Assembly (NCBI GenBank): GCA_963965975.1
Contig: OZ014413.1
Location: forward strand, 5,828,501-5,892,500
DNA: 64,000 nt
From: Xestospongia bergquistia
Taxonomy: Eukaryota > Porifera > Demospongiae > Haplosclerida > Petrosiidae
Direction: 5' to 3'
Under the pieces are notes generated by a model that was not told the origin of the DNA, searched no databases, and saw nothing but the letters and a program-made list of their open reading frames with translations. Positions 1 through 11,978 of the stretch are shown piece after piece. The translations under genes were made by a program, and so were the position numbers. Positions within the stretch are counted from its first letter, which is position 1; each line of letters begins with the position of its first letter.

Positions 1-701
1 GCAGACTTAACACTGGACAAACTGGTATTACTTCCTGAAAACAGATGTATTGCAAATAAATTTTTATATAACATGAACTAAATCTATCAAACAATGCTGA
101 GACTGATTGTTGAATAAAATGAAATCCAGACAAAATGCTACTGTTATAACATTAATGATTATTACTGTAATTACATGAGTGATCATATAGGGGTCCTCTT
201 AAAATTGATCTTATTGATTATTAATGAGATGGCAGATTAAAATGCATACATGAATACAAAGTATTGGACCTCATCAAACATCTTCATATCTCTAAGAATA
301 ACTATATCTTTATTACAATTAGTTATACAAATAGTAAAGTTCATGATACATAAGTAGTATATGGTTACTTTTGCATTAAATTTAATATTTGATTTTCCTA
401 CATGTATTCAACTTGTATAATGATATAGTTAAATCATTCAATGTACACTAGCCATCCTGGATATATACTGTCTACAATATATTAAAGTTTGTGTACCATA
501 TTACCAAATATACGCTCACTCACCATACAAATCATACTTTATGTTCTCTTGAACTAAAACTATAATATTATTAGTTTGCTAATATAGAGTTAATATATGT
601 TTACTACAATATATATTCAATGGTGTTGAAATAGATGCATTTGAGGTCAAGTTTGTTGAATTTACTCCATTTTAGGTACTTCAGGCTTACAAATATTAAA
701 A
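1..701. repeat. Dispersed repeat, copy 1 of 2
   Basis: This stretch matches 36389-37083 in the same orientation over about 700 bp with scattered substitutions and small indels. Shared runs include 'cctgaaaacagatgtattgc' near the start and 'aggtacttcaggcttacaaa' at the end, after which the two diverge. The repeat may start upstream of the window because position 1 is already inside it. I see no convincing coding sequence. The second copy lies just downstream (3') of the POT transporter gene. Confidence 0.9.
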
Positions 702-1125
702 CAAAACTAAAATTTAAAATAGCAAGTTATACACTGTCAGAAGCCTCTGAATCAGAAGAAATCATTCATACTATGGAATATATTTTCTCTAATATGCAAA
801 ATGTGTATCTTCAATGACATTCCATACAATAAAAAATAGTACAATTGTTTATGATGAGTGCATGTTTTTATAGACTAATATTCAAATTAGGCACTCTTTC
901 ATAAAGTAAATATAGAGTTGTGTACTTAATATAATTTTTAGTTACATTGATGAAGTGAGAAAAGACATGACCATATCTGACATACTTAAGTGTAGAATAA
1001 TAAAAGCTATTGTATTCATTAGGTGTGTATAGGAAGCAATTTCTAAGTGCAGAGGCCAATGGGTGTAGTACGTAGGCGTGGCTAGTTATTATTGGGTGGA
1101 GCGGATTAATTAACTTCATTAATTA

Positions 1126-1362
1126 TCATTTTTCAAAGATGGATTCTTTAGTTTGAACCCTTGACAAATCGTTGCCAATATCTATTAATGACAGAGAATC
1201 AGTAAGAGTTTTGTGCACATGGAGTACCATTAAACTATTAAGTCTTGTCTGGCTCATAGTCACTCTCAAGTAGCTTTTAACCCGATGTAAGGAGCTGAAA
1301 GATCTTTCACTAACTGCGTTTGTAGCCGGCATCACCAATATCAGCGAAACGAACCTACAGAC
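1126..1362 (-). pseudogene. hAT transposase C-terminal dimerisation domain relic
   Basis: On the minus strand the frame reads through 'LVMPATNAVSERSF' and 'RLNSLMVLHVHK'. These are the hallmark segments of the hAT C-terminal dimerisation domain: an 'S-x-x-ER-x-FS' motif, a basic 'K-x-YLR' stretch, then the 'RLN-L-L-H-H' helix. Only the last 75 or so residues survive and no upstream DDE part is visible, so this is a 5'-truncated relic. It differs from the hAT domains at 12.0 and 24.3 kb and represents a separate lineage. No terminal repeats were found. Confidence 0.75.
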
Positions 1363-2479
1363 TTATGGTATTAAAGATCTTTGTGAGTCTGAAAACTATC
1401 TTAGAAATCCAATCACAGAAGAGAAACCGTGGAGAGCGTCCTTTTGCGATTATTGGGGAAGATTGCAAGACATCACTTTATTCACTTGTAACTGCATACT
1501 TAACTGCTCAGTGTCAAAGTCATCTTTATAGGAATCCTTGACAAACTGTAACTCTTAGATTCAATGAAGTGTAAAGAAAGGGAAGAGCTAGAGTGCTTGC
1601 TCGTTTAGAAAGTTAGACTAGTTAATTTCATGATGGAGGGCAATTAGTATTATAGAAAGGTGTCATATATAGGAGATAACATTGTCGCAATGCATTGCAT
1701 TATGCGCAGGTGATAACAACAGTTATCACTGTTGGAAGAGGAATGTCACACAGATCACTGACATATGTGACCAATCACAACAAAGAAAGAAGAGTATAGA
1801 GTAATAAATCACAGTTCACAGTCAATATTTAAATAAATTATTCCGTATAATATTTGAAAAACATCTTCTAAACTTTTAAATAATGCTGACCTGAAAGCTT
1901 TAGGGTATTAGTTTCATCCTAGCTAGTATAAGTCTCTGTCTTATAAGACTAAAATACTGCTAGTCACTGACGTTATTAATTAGGTTATAGACATGCATTT
2001 AGTACAATACATATCTATGTTTAATTGAGATAGTATGTCAACTTTAACTTACTATGATATTATCAGAACTATTTGATGTGTGGTGACACTTGTACCCTTT
2101 GAGTGAGGTCTTATTAACATTCTTAAGGGCAAGAATTACTTCAGTGGGTATGGTTAATGAAGTAATGATACATTTAAGTAATATCCATTCATATTTTGGA
2201 ATAAATAAATTAATTAAAATATTTTGATAAATTCAAATGTGACATTTATATCTGTTTAAAAAGATACCATCCTTTATTCCCCTATAAAATGCTCAAATGA
2301 ATTCCTAGTAAACTTGCTAACACATATGTACCACTGGTTAGGCTGCAGGTTGATATTACAAGCCAAATGTCTCGCAAGAGCTAGCCTTATGTGAAATTAT
2401 GATATAATTCTTAAGAAGCATCCTGTGAGTGAGGGAGAGAGAGAATATCATCAATTTGTACCATCTCTCTAAATATAGA
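1363..2479. other. Non-coding stretch, nothing recognised
   Basis: AT-rich sequence with stops in all frames and no supported gene. I see no clear terminal repeats or RNA gene here. Confidence 0.4.
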
Positions 2480-2842
2480 TGATATAATACCACCTCAACA
2501 TAGTAACATAAAAGAGGGTAAGATAAAAATAAATTTCCTTTAAGCCTAGCTACTATGCAGTCATTAGACTGATAACAAAAAGTTAAAACTCCCAATATAT
2601 CAATGTGCCTCAAAATATCAACTCCTATATGCATATATATGTGTCTTGACAACTATTTGTTCAATGAATGTACTTACACAAGAGACAGAGAAGGGGTTCG
2701 TGTAGACCAAATCTACTACTAGGTTACTGAATTCTAAAACACTATAAATGGATAGGAAGCAATTCATTAGTAAGCCACATCCATACTTATAAATTGCTTA
2801 ACACATCTTATCGTAATAGTATGTGTACTACTATCAACTAAC

Positions 2843-3427
2843 TAGTGTTGTTTTAGTTACATATTTTCATATTAGTTACAGTTATAGTAAAGTTAGCCTA
2901 CTGGTAGGAGTTTTAGTTTTAGTTTTAGTAAAGTTACTAAAATTAAACACAAATTAGTTATAGTTAAAATTAGGTCTATGTTAGTTTTAGTTAAAGTTTT
3001 CTTCTACTGTCTATACTGGCAATGTGCTCGGTCATGTGCAAAACATTTCCTTCTATAGTTACTGTGTTACTATCTACAATAATTGACAACTATGTAAACT
3101 TGTGAACTCATTATCACTTACCACACCTATTATGTATCACTAATCTCTTCCTGTAGCAGTTAGCACACCTAAAGGTGTGGTAAGTGAAATGAATATAGGT
3201 GTGGTAAGTGAAGTGAATATAGGTGTGGTAAGTGAAGTGAAGCATGGGTATAGATGTGGCTATAAAACCTCTATGTTCACTAAAATTGTCAAAAATTTTA
3301 GTTATAGTTTAGTTATAGTGTGCTTACCTGAAATAATTTTAGTTACAGTTATAGTTAGTTAACTAAATCACAAAAGTGCTTACTAAAATAGTTTTAGTTA
3401 TAGTTATAGTTAACTAAAACAACACTA
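2843..3427. mobile_element. hAT-type non-autonomous element (MITE) with TIRs and 8-bp TSD
   Basis: The element begins TAGTGTTGTTTTAGTTA and ends with its exact reverse complement. It is flanked by CAACTAAC (2835-2842) and CAACTGAC (3428-3435), an 8-bp target duplication with one mismatch; 8 bp is the hAT hallmark. Subterminal sequence is rich in TTTTAGTTATAGTTA-like repeats, as in the larger element at 24026-24868, so the two look like one family. It has no coding sequence and holds a 24-bp tandem repeat. It sits inside a dispersed repeat whose other copy lacks it. Confidence 0.85.
3174..3245 (+). repeat. 24-bp tandem repeat, 3 units
   Basis: Three direct copies of a 24-bp unit starting GGTGTGGTAAGTGAARTGAA, the last diverging at its end. 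An inverted copy of its core, CACTTACCACACCTAT, lies just upstream near 3115-3130. All of it is inside the hAT-type MITE. Confidence 0.9.
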
Positions 3428-3468
3428 CAACTGACATACCATCAATAAGAACATAGCCAAGTGAAATG

Positions 3469-3489
3469 AGAGAGAGAGAGAGAGAGAGA
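3469..3489. repeat. (GA)n microsatellite
   Basis: About ten GA dinucleotides at the right edge of the dispersed repeat. The second copy has only 'gagaggga' here, so the array expanded in this copy or contracted in the other. Confidence 0.9.
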
Positions 3490-4745
3490 AACTCTAAATA
3501 ATGAAGAAAAAGTATATACCTAATAGCTAATACATATATATAATATAGTGGTACACTACCTTTCTAACCATTTTATACCATATCATAGCTCCTGATGTAT
3601 GGTTGTTATAAGTACTATGACACGTCTTGAGATATATACATGCTGCTATAAGAGGTTACTGATTTAGCTCATAAGTCAACACATATAACTGAATTTATCC
3701 CAACAGGATCATTATTATGACAGCTACATGTGCTTATCTTAAGTTATATATTTGGTTGATTAAAAATAAGGGACTCTGGGTCCCTTTGGTTTGGAAAGGA
3801 CCCAGTCCCTTTCCAAAAATAGGTCCACCTTTGCTCATGGAGAGTCCAGTACAAGCAGACCAGTCCTAAGAGAATTAAATGGCAAGTCAGTGACACAGCT
3901 GTAAGGTGGCTTGTTAAATAAATGGTATATTGCTAGCATTTGTGGGTTCTGTACAAAACCTGGAGGCGTAGCTTCCCAAAATTAAAGTAATTCATATGGT
4001 ACTATTGAAATCGTATAATTCATGTATATATATCTAAGTGACTGTGACAGACAATTCCTTCACCCTCCAGTTTATTCAACCTGACTACACATGCACACTC
4101 TTAGCTAATTAAGAGGGGACAATAGCCTGAAGAACAAGGCAATTACATTTAGATATAAACATCCTCATTATATATATGTGATGGATTATGGATGTTTATT
4201 TCAAGATCACACAGGTCTAAAGTTGGCATGAATTCATATTAACTTTAATTTGAGGTTGGCAAGCTTACCTGTTCATGTAGGGTGATCAATTTTCTACACG
4301 TTCCTAATTACTAGTACTGAATACATGTTCTAAGTCTGTGTCCCACAAGAACTCAAAGACAAATTCAACAGTAAATATATAAGCAAACTTTGGCAAGGCA
4401 GATGGAGTAGAGAGGATTGCTGAGCTGACTTTGTTAGACCCTGACACTAAAATAATGTCACTTAGATCAGCTAAACTTGCTCGAGTTGGCAAGGATGTAT
4501 CCCTTTTTTGTTTTTAAACAGTGAAATATATATGTATGAATGACAATAGCATCTAGGACTCAAAGATCTTGAAAGAAAAATAACTCAAAACACACATAAC
4601 AAACTGTTTTGTTAATAACTATTGTGTTCTTACCTGAATTAGAAAATAATTTATCTAACTCGATAGCCTCTTCAGTACTAGACTTGATCTTATCAACTTG
4701 ACAGATCTCTCTCTCTTTCTCTTGATTTTAAATATAACAGACAGA
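3490..4745. other. Gene-free stretch, nothing recognised
   Basis: A minus-strand open frame of 62 codons at 4304-4492 has no recognisable domain. The rest is AT-rich with stops in all frames. Confidence 0.4.
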
Positions 4746-5105
4746 TGATATAATACCACCTCAACGTAGTAACATAAAAGAGGGTAAGATAAAAATAAAT
4801 TTCCTTTAAGCCTAGCTACTATGCAGTCATTAAACTGATAACAAAAAGTTAAAACTCCCAATATATCAATGTGCCTCAAAATATCAACTCCTATATACAT
4901 ATATATGTGTCTTGATAGCTGTTTGTTCAATGAATGTACTTACACAAGAGACAGAGAAGGGGTTCGTAAGCCACGCCCATACTTATAAACTGCTTACAAT
5001 ATCTTATCATAATTTAATAGTATGTGTACTACTTATGTTTTATGATGAGCTGTTTTATGATGAGCTGACATACCATCAATAAGAACATAGCCAAGTGAAA
5101 TGAGA
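4746..5105. repeat. Dispersed repeat, copy 2
   Basis: Matches 2480-2842 joined to 3428-3470, without the hAT-type insertion and without about 70 bases. At the position of the insertion it carries two direct copies of TGTTTTATGATGAGC (about 5035-5064). Confidence 0.8.
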
Positions 5106-5507
5106 GGGAGATTTCATTTGCTTCATTTGAAAATATGCTCAGTTAGAAGATTTTACTACAATTTTTTGTTGACTGATCGATCTGGAGATTGTGTTTACAT
5201 GACAGTTACTATTGTTTAAATAATGTAAATATAATGTTAATATTACAACAATTGTATATTTGGTGGAATCTTGGTGGATTACCAGTGGAAATTGCATCTA
5301 CAATTACAATGCTTTTACATCAAATTTGCAATAGTAAATGAATTCCAACAGTATTCCAATACATTTCCAATAGTTATAAAACCATCAATATACCATACAT
5401 TGTTTAGTACACAAAATTGTTGGGAAATTACCCATTGTAAACTCATTGTAAATCAGCTATATCCCATCACATTTCCAAAAGTTGGAAAACATATACCATA
5501 CCCTGTG

Positions 5508-5730
5508 ATGACTGCATTAACTTTGTTTTCTCTCTTAGTACTACTCTCTTGCATAGTTGTTGTACTGATAGCAGCTATACATATTTTGTTAACTCATCTT
5601 TAGATTTAGAGTGATAAATGTGTAATAGAACATTGTCCTCTCAATACCTCAGGTTTTTGCTAAACAGTTCTGTCAACTTTATTATTTTCATCTGGTAACT
5701 TCTGTCAAGTATAACAACTCACCAGACTAG
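5508..5730 (+). pseudogene. N-terminal relic of the beta-helix/multi-TM surface protein family
   Basis: The start codon opens a hydrophobic leader ('TLFSLLVLLSCIVVVLIA'). After a frameshift near 5563 the sequence reads 'YFVNSSLDLE', two stops, then 'RTLSSQYL' and 'LLNSSVNF'. This lines up with residues 19-55 or so of the intact gene at 50929-54195 ('YHVNSSSDLEKYL', 'TTLSTQHL', 'SLNSSVNF'). It is thus the first roughly 70 codons of a paralog, broken by a frameshift and at least three stops, with nothing of the rest of the gene after it. A closer match on the minus strand lies at 39233-39426. Confidence 0.75.
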
Positions 5731-5734
5731 TAGA

Positions 5735-6563
5735 ATTTAAATAGGAAGTTATTACAGAGTCAGCTATGCATTATGCTGTCTATGTGACATCACAGATTGT
5801 CTTTCACTCCCCAGAAGGGGTCTATATATATAGTTTTATTTAACACTTCAGTAACTCTTGAGGGATTGGTCTTTGAGAATATTTGCACATATCCCACTAC
5901 CTAACTACTTGACAGTTTATCTCTGTATTACACTTCATCTCATGCTTTGTTAATTTTAAGGTCATTATGAATCAAGTTAACATTTACTATTCTATGGGTT
6001 TGCTATGATTGGTGTAAATCTATATAACTCTAGTAGAGTACAGTTAATGCATCTAATTCCTCTCTAGGCTATGTAGTGTTATCAAGAACAAGCCAAATTA
6101 TTTTTAGTGAAATTATTATTCATTATCTTGACATACCATCAAACAATCCTGATTTTCTTGCAACTGTCTCATTTAACTAGATTTGTTTGAGCACAAAAGT
6201 TACCTAATATATATTTATGTTATTATGTATAACTAATTTATTATTAGATTAAGCTTTACCACATCTGATGCTTGTGATGATAAACTCCTACAAACAATAC
6301 CACTTCATGTATCTCATTAAAATAAAAAATAACTAAGATGAGTCCATAGTAAATACACTACATATATACAATGATATTTTACACTATAATATATGCCTTT
6401 TAGTGTCAAAAGGAAATGTTACTGATGATGATGTAATGACAGAACCAAATGTTAAGTTTCCACATTATTAACTTCTACTAGTTAACGTAACTTTAACGTA
6501 CGATCCAATAGAGCTATTATAATATATAGACCATAGCTTTAATAATGTATTCATATTAAAAGT
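5735..6563. other. Gene-free stretch, nothing recognised
   Basis: AT-rich DNA between the leader relic and the inverted repeat. I see no coding sequence, terminal repeats or RNA gene. Confidence 0.4.
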
Positions 6564-6812
6564 AATAACATTGTCAACTGAAGAGACTCACATGTTGCTC
6601 TTAGTCAAAGTAAGTTATCCTTATTACTGCAATACAATTAAATCTCCTTAATGGAATTTTTGGCAAATTACTTTTAAAATAATTTTTTTCTGTCACTAAT
6701 GTAAGCCTTTGACAATGATTCCATTAAGGAGATTAAAATGTAGTGCAGTACTAAGGATTACTTACTTTGACTAAGAGCAAAATGTGAGTCTCTTCAGTTG
6801 AAAATGTTATTG
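6564..6812. repeat. Long near-perfect inverted repeat (fold-back element)
   Basis: The left arm begins AATAACATTGTCAACTGAAG and runs to about 6660. The right arm, about 6717-6812, is its reverse complement with few mismatches and ends CTTCAGTTGAAAATGTTATT. Arms are about 95 nt around a loop of about 55 nt. It is probably a fold-back MITE; a transcript would form a long hairpin. It ends about 20 bp before the repeat shared with 39.4 kb, which lacks it. Confidence 0.85.
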
Positions 6813-6829
6813 GCATTTTGGGCTTGAAC

Positions 6830-9800
6830 ACAATAAGAGAAATATCAAATACTAAAAAAATCACTGTTGTAGATGCTTACAAGATAACCTTAAAGGTTAA
6901 ACAAAGAGGTCAATTGTACCAAATACCTTCTCATTTGTGATAATGTAATATAAGTAAAGGGTGTTGTCATTTGATATATTAATGATTATAAAAAGGTATC
7001 AATGACATGGAAATGGATTTGCATGGATGATAAACATCTTAATAAACCTATAATGAAAATCTGAGTATATATACATAATCATTATTCAGAAGTATATCAA
7101 GTATTGCTGAACTGAAGTTTGATCATAAAAGTAAAAACACAAACAGTGCACTGACTTCTTATAGATAGGGCAACAACCACAACTAATGTATTATGGATAT
7201 TTACTTTGACATCAAGTGGTTAAAATGATGTATGTAGTTTAGTTTTATTTGTTGTTCTTGTAATAAATTTGTTAAAGTGGACAAATGTATATAATTAACA
7301 CATTTTCTAGAATCTAGATAACTATATTGTTTAATTTAAAATTTGAATCAGTTTCCATCCAGCATACCGTATACAACGCAATATACTCGTGTCACGTGAT
7401 CCCGATCAAGCACGTTTTAGTTGCTTTTGTAATAGAAAAGATCCTCTACAATCCTGCTGTTTTCATTGATATCAAGGTTTAGTTTAATTTTAAATTAGTG
7501 AAGCAACTACTATAGTGTCCTACGACCATTTTAAGAAAAGAAGTAGAAAGATTCGCTGTTGGTGAGTGTTTTTATTGTTAATATGCTTGAAAGTGTATAA
7601 ATTTCAAAGGTTTCTTTTATTATTATGAGTAATTACTTGTTTTTACAATTACACGATTTATGTCCTGTATTAAAACATATCCTACATCTCTTTTTTGAGT
7701 ATTGTTTTGCAGTTGAAGAGAAAAAGATGTTATAGTTATTTTAGCCAACTGTGCTACACTCTTTTGGAAGAGAGCATCCAGCATTGATGTACAATTTGTT
7801 TGGATAATATTCCCTAATATCACAAAGGCACCGCCGTCTCTTGGAATCTAAGGCTTTGGCATGACTGTAGATGTAAATTGTCTCAAAGTAGAGCTCAGTA
7901 AGATGGATGCATTAATCCTTTATGTATAATAGTTGTAAAGTGCTTTCATTTAAGAGCCTCTCATTCAGTAGAAGTCTTATAGGTATAGTAATATAAGATA
8001 TACAACTAATAGTTATTTCTTGCTAGTAGTGAGGACGAGTGTGCCTTTCAAAATTTTGGATTACTTCTTTTCTACAAATGTCTAAAGCATGCAATTAATT
8101 TCTCATCAGCACAAGTTCTAACAACATGTAAAGACTTAACTATTATAAGTATATTGTAACTGTCATAATGGTCAGAATTTGTAAACCAATAAAACAAATG
8201 AGCATAAACCCTATATTCTAATGAACATACTTACCTCAAGTGCTTATGATCATAAAATATTAGAAATAATTTTTCAGATCTCCAGTCTAGTATCTTTTGG
8301 CAATTATTAATTTATCATTAATGGAATGCCCACAATAATTTTTCTCATAAAGAGGTAAATGTCATCACTGGAATTTGACAAAAGATTTTAATGATAACTT
8401 CCCTATAATAGATAATTATAGATAAAAATTCTAATTTTAAAAATACATTGTTTGTTAAAATTTTTATTCCAGAAATTTTTCAAAAATGAAAAGTGAGAAT
8501 GTTCAGACAAGTTATTCATTTTCACAATCATCTGTCTATCCTGGGTAATGACTAACTGGGTCTGGTTGACTCAGATGATTGCTCTAAAAGATGATGAACG
8601 TCATTTAGAGAACCAACTTTTGTTTTCCTGTGGTTTTGTTTGAGAAGTCTGACACTCCAGTCTAGGGGTAATATTATGTGTCTGACTGGAAGGAAAGGGA
8701 GGGTGATGTGACTTTGTAGACGACCAAGAACTCTCCACAAAAGGTACTAACTAAATTTATGAATCTTACTGTTAATTTAAAAGTAGTTTATTATAGTATC
8801 TGATTTATTCTATTGTTTTTATTTTGCCAAAGTCCAGTGTACTTTTCCAACAATATATGTCTCAAAGAAATAGTGAAGCATCCCTATAATTTTAATATTC
8901 CCTTTTTCCTGTGATTACCAACTTGTTAATGAGCTATTTCATTTCCATTGGAATACTCTGACAGTGTGCACCACAGATAGCTTACTTTCACGGTGTTTTG
9001 AAATAAATTGGACCAGGCAGCCATAGGTCCCTTGGACAGTGCACCTATAAATCAAAATTACTTATCCATTTATAGAACCTGATGACAAATCTGTAATGTT
9101 GAGGCTAAGCCCAGATTGAGGTTGCCTGTATAGACCTGGCTATGGAGGTGGGTAATATTTTTTAGTGAAATATGCTCCACTGAAATAAAGTAGACCTCCT
9201 TTGTGACAAGACATTAGTAGTCTCCCCATGTTTAATCAGCTGTAGATATATCTTAGCCTTTATTAAAACGTGAAAGGTCAAGTAGATATGTAACTGTAAT
9301 ATAATGTAATGTATGCACTGATCTCTTGTATTAACTTGATATTACCTTTGTTTCTTTTAGTTTCAATTGTCCTAAATCTAAAGGAACTATTAATGAGAGT
9401 GCTGTTCTTGTGGCCAGTGGTGCAAAGGTCAGCTATAGGTTTTATAATTAAAAGTGTTGGTTAACTCTTTTAAGGATTGCTGTTTCGTTTTTGCGTAAGT
9501 GTGGCTTCCTCCCATGTAGGTAGATGTGCAATTGTGCTTAGCAAATTTCAAAATTATTATTAAAATCATTTAGTGAAGAAAGTGAAATTATAGCTTTCTT
9601 ACCCAAAGTTTTTATTAAGTTGCCATGAGGGAATCCTCTGAATTCGACAATGACATTGATGGCTACATGACGGATGAGGACAAGAAAAACTTCCTTTTAC
9701 CTAAAATTCCATTTTGTGTTTTGCTTGACTCTCTAAGATATAAAAAGTAATTCAGCATAAGCATCAGATTTCTAAAAAAGGGTTACAAACCATAAGTGAC

Positions 9801-10040
9801 TGCAAAAAATTAGTCTGATAAAACTTCTTTCATGTAAAATTATTGACACAAACTTTATACTCTGAGAGTAGACACAAAATTCACTATACAACAATTGACC
9901 TGTCTAAAGTAGAGCATAGAGCTCTAAGGAAAACAGACAATTATGCAAACTTTGCCTCAACTAAAGTGTGGTTAATCACATTACTAAATTTGATTATCCA
10001 TGAAAGACTTCCTACAGTATCATCCCTTTAGTATCAATGT
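6830..10040. repeat. Large dispersed repeat, copy 1 (about 3.2 kb)
   Basis: Collinear with 39419-42800 in the same orientation; shared runs recur throughout, e.g. 'gaagtatatcaagtattgct', 'cacaaaggcaccgc' and 'tctgacactccagtctag'. The last 0.8 kb is also in the tandem unit at 15447-16390. The part encoding 'YTTIDLSKVEHRALRKT' (9843-10020) is conserved in all three copies but I do not recognise it. Around 10015 this copy lacks about 105 bp present in the other two. There are no clear termini, so the repeat class is unknown. Confidence 0.85.
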
Positions 10041-10072
10041 ATATATACATAATTACTATAGTAACTGGCACA

Positions 10073-10310
10073 ATTATTATTCTTCACTGCATTTCCAAAC
10101 ATAAGCCTCTACTTGTTTTTTTCTTCTACTAAGAGTTCGTTAATTTTTGAAAAAAAAAATGACCACAGTTGCCTCTTTGATGAGCTATGTCATCTACACA
10201 ATGAATGGTATAGGGGGACTTTTAGTACTTGATCTGCATCAACTACAATGTTAATTGTCAAATAAAATTGTGAGCAGACTTGGTGTGAAGTTAGAAATTT
10301 AAAGTTGATT
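10073..10310 (-). pseudogene. Unassigned coding relic, paralog of 14640-14840
   Basis: On the minus strand one frame reads 'VVDADQVLKVPLYHSLC', clearly related to 'DVDQIVEVPIYHCVDEI' at about 14780-14830 in the same unit. I do not recognise the family. Stops and a poly-A run interrupt it, so it is a decayed exon. Unit 2 has lost much of it through a roughly 190-bp deletion. Confidence 0.4.
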
Positions 10311-10517
10311 TTCTTTTGATTAAAAATAGTGGTTGGATGGACAATTGATTATGTCTCTTTCATACTCTCCCTTCTGGTTTAAATATCCATTAACATAATT
10401 TCCACTAATAAAGTTTTGTCAATTTCTAGTACTGCTATTCCAGGGCCCACATCAGAATGTTCTTCAGCCTCTCCAGTATAATATACAGCTCTTTTGTGCA
10501 TGTTTAACTTAAATAGC

Positions 10518-11060
10518 TTATTGAATGAAATTGCTCTCAGGAACATTTTGTATTGATAGTTCTCTGTTGGTGAGAGTACCTAGCGAAAAAGCTACTTCTT
10601 GCCTTTTAATATGAGTATGGTTTACTATTTCAACAGCAATGAGATAAGTCAAACAACATTGAGAATGGGATGTCATCTTGAGTAATATAGTCTTCTTCTG
10701 TAGTATTTGTATAATTGACATCACTACCATTATCTAACAATGGTTTGTGATTGATACTATTAAGAGATTTACTGTTTTGCATATCACAAAGTTTGCTAAT
10801 GCATATCAAACAAAGGCAGGGTAACATCAGGTGCATGTGATTCCTCTTTATAAGTAGAGTTCTTTTTAGATTTTCGTTTTGATCCACAACTATCTCAATA
10901 AGTATAGAAGTCAGTTTTTCTTGAAGAAATGTCACCAAGTCAGCTACTTTTGGATAGTAGGTTAAGTTGAATACATAGTGACTTGCCATTGGAAGGAAAA
11001 TAGCTGTACAAATGTCTGTACTTTAAGGAATAATGGCTTCTTTGACTGTAATTAAGTACT
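10518..11060 (-). pseudogene. C-terminal relic of the SAM-type transposon gene
   Basis: The minus-strand frame reads 'STDICTAIFLPMASHYVFNL', then 'YYPKVADLVTFLQEKL'. It matches the C-terminal domain of the minus-strand gene of copy A (25032-25271: 'MSGAIFALLACHYIFNIVYF', 'FIQDKILG'). The following 130 residues include 'TNRELSIQNVPES', which resembles 'TSTELSIQNVLGE' at 15.06 kb. A stop lies just before the 'STDIC' segment. The SAM domain itself is missing here. Confidence 0.65.
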
Positions 11061-11260
11061 AATTGCACTCGCCCCTTTCAAGCCGAGAACTCTGAATGAG
11101 GAGTTCCATCCTGTATATATCAATCATGATATTTGTTCATCATGATCACGGACAATTTCATCAAAAATAGAATGTCACTATCATTTTGTTTCACCTTTAT
11201 TGGTATTAACAAGAGGCCAAGACATTGCATTCTTCTCATGACAAGCATGTCAGAACCTAC

Positions 11261-11305
11261 AAAATGTATGTACAGCTAGCTTTTGTTTAAACATGCAAAC
11301 ATATA
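11261..11305. repeat. 45-bp direct repeat flanking the TTF-hAT gene
   Basis: 'ACAGCTAGCTTTTGTTTAAA' with its surroundings is repeated at 13750-13794 ('ACAGCTAGTTATTGTTTAAA'), on either side of the transposase relic. Both units of the tandem duplication keep the pair. It is far too long for a hAT target duplication. Confidence 0.7.
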
Positions 11306-11376
11306 TACTGTTATTCGACCTGGGAGGAGTATCCCATTAGCCTCTGCATAGTTCTTAATGTATGTGACAGTCTGGA

Positions 11377-11643
11377 CTAGCTTGTATGTTGTAAACCCAT
11401 TATGTGGTCTATGGTTAGAATTCCTAAAAGGACATGGTTAAAAGAAGAGCGATCTAACTCTTTCAGATGTTCTCCAGTAAAAGCTCTATTGCAGGAACCT
11501 CCAAAGTACAAGATACATCCGCATTCACTTTGAAGAAAATTTGCTACCTTATCTTCTTCCTCTGTATCATATGTTGTGCCTTCATAGATGACCTTTTCCT
11601 CTCTTTCAGTTAATAACTTGTCTCCTTCAATAAAATGCCTCAA
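11377..11643 (-). CDS. Uncharacterised CGC-motif ORF (unit 1), likely transposon-derived
   Basis: An uninterrupted 88-codon frame contains 'VANFLQSECGCILYFGGSCN', then 'FTGEHLKELDRS' and 'NHVLLGIL'. The Cys-Gly-Cys...Gly-x-Cys pattern followed by a helix ending in 'LLGIL' recalls a small Cys-rich module seen in transposon-type proteins of marine invertebrates; I cannot name the family. The two tandem copies appear identical in sequence. It may be an exon of the gene whose C-terminus is the 'HYVFN' relic downstream on the same strand. Confidence 0.45.
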   Translation of the reverse strand: MRHFIEGDKLLTEREEKVIYEGTTYDTEEEDKVANFLQSECGCILYFGGSCNRAFTGEHLKELDRSSFNHVLLGILTIDHIMGLQHTS

Positions 11644-11978
11644 TGAATATAGATAATACTTATTAACTACCTGATAGTTCTGTTACCATTACCAAGTCAT
11701 CAATAATCACATAATCTTCAGAGTCATCTTCAATGATGACTTACCCTATTATGGCTTTTATCTTGAGTTAGCTGTCACAATCATACTCATCATATTCATC
11801 ACCTACTTATTATTTGTATTTTTTGTATTACTTTTTATCAATCTTACTTGGTGGGCCAGTGTCCTCATCTTGAGATTTGGTTAAATGATAAAATGAAAAG
11901 CAAATGATAATAGTACTGAAATGGTTGGACACTGAGTTAGTTAAATTTAGCAAATGTACTAAATGTATTCATTGCCTA

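Larger units (their letters stand above)
2480..3470. repeat. Dispersed repeat copy 1, split by a hAT-type MITE
   Basis: 2480-2842 plus 3428-3470 align with 4746-5105. Shared landmarks are 'gatgatataataccacctca', the (C)TATATGCATATATATGTG stretch, and 'gacataccatcaataagaac' after the insertion. Relative to the second copy, this one carries about 70 extra bases (2702-2771) and the 585-bp element at 2843-3427. The second copy therefore serves as an approximate empty site. Confidence 0.8.

Noticed and set aside
3431..3500. CRISPR-like or tRNA-like structures
   Set aside because: Repeats here are microsatellite and TIR-linked; no spacers, no cloverleaf, and the genome type is animal.
8552..8740. 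62-codon minus-strand ORF conserved at 41146-41331
   Set aside because: Conservation is explained by the 3.2-kb repeat; length and frame differ between copies and there is no domain.
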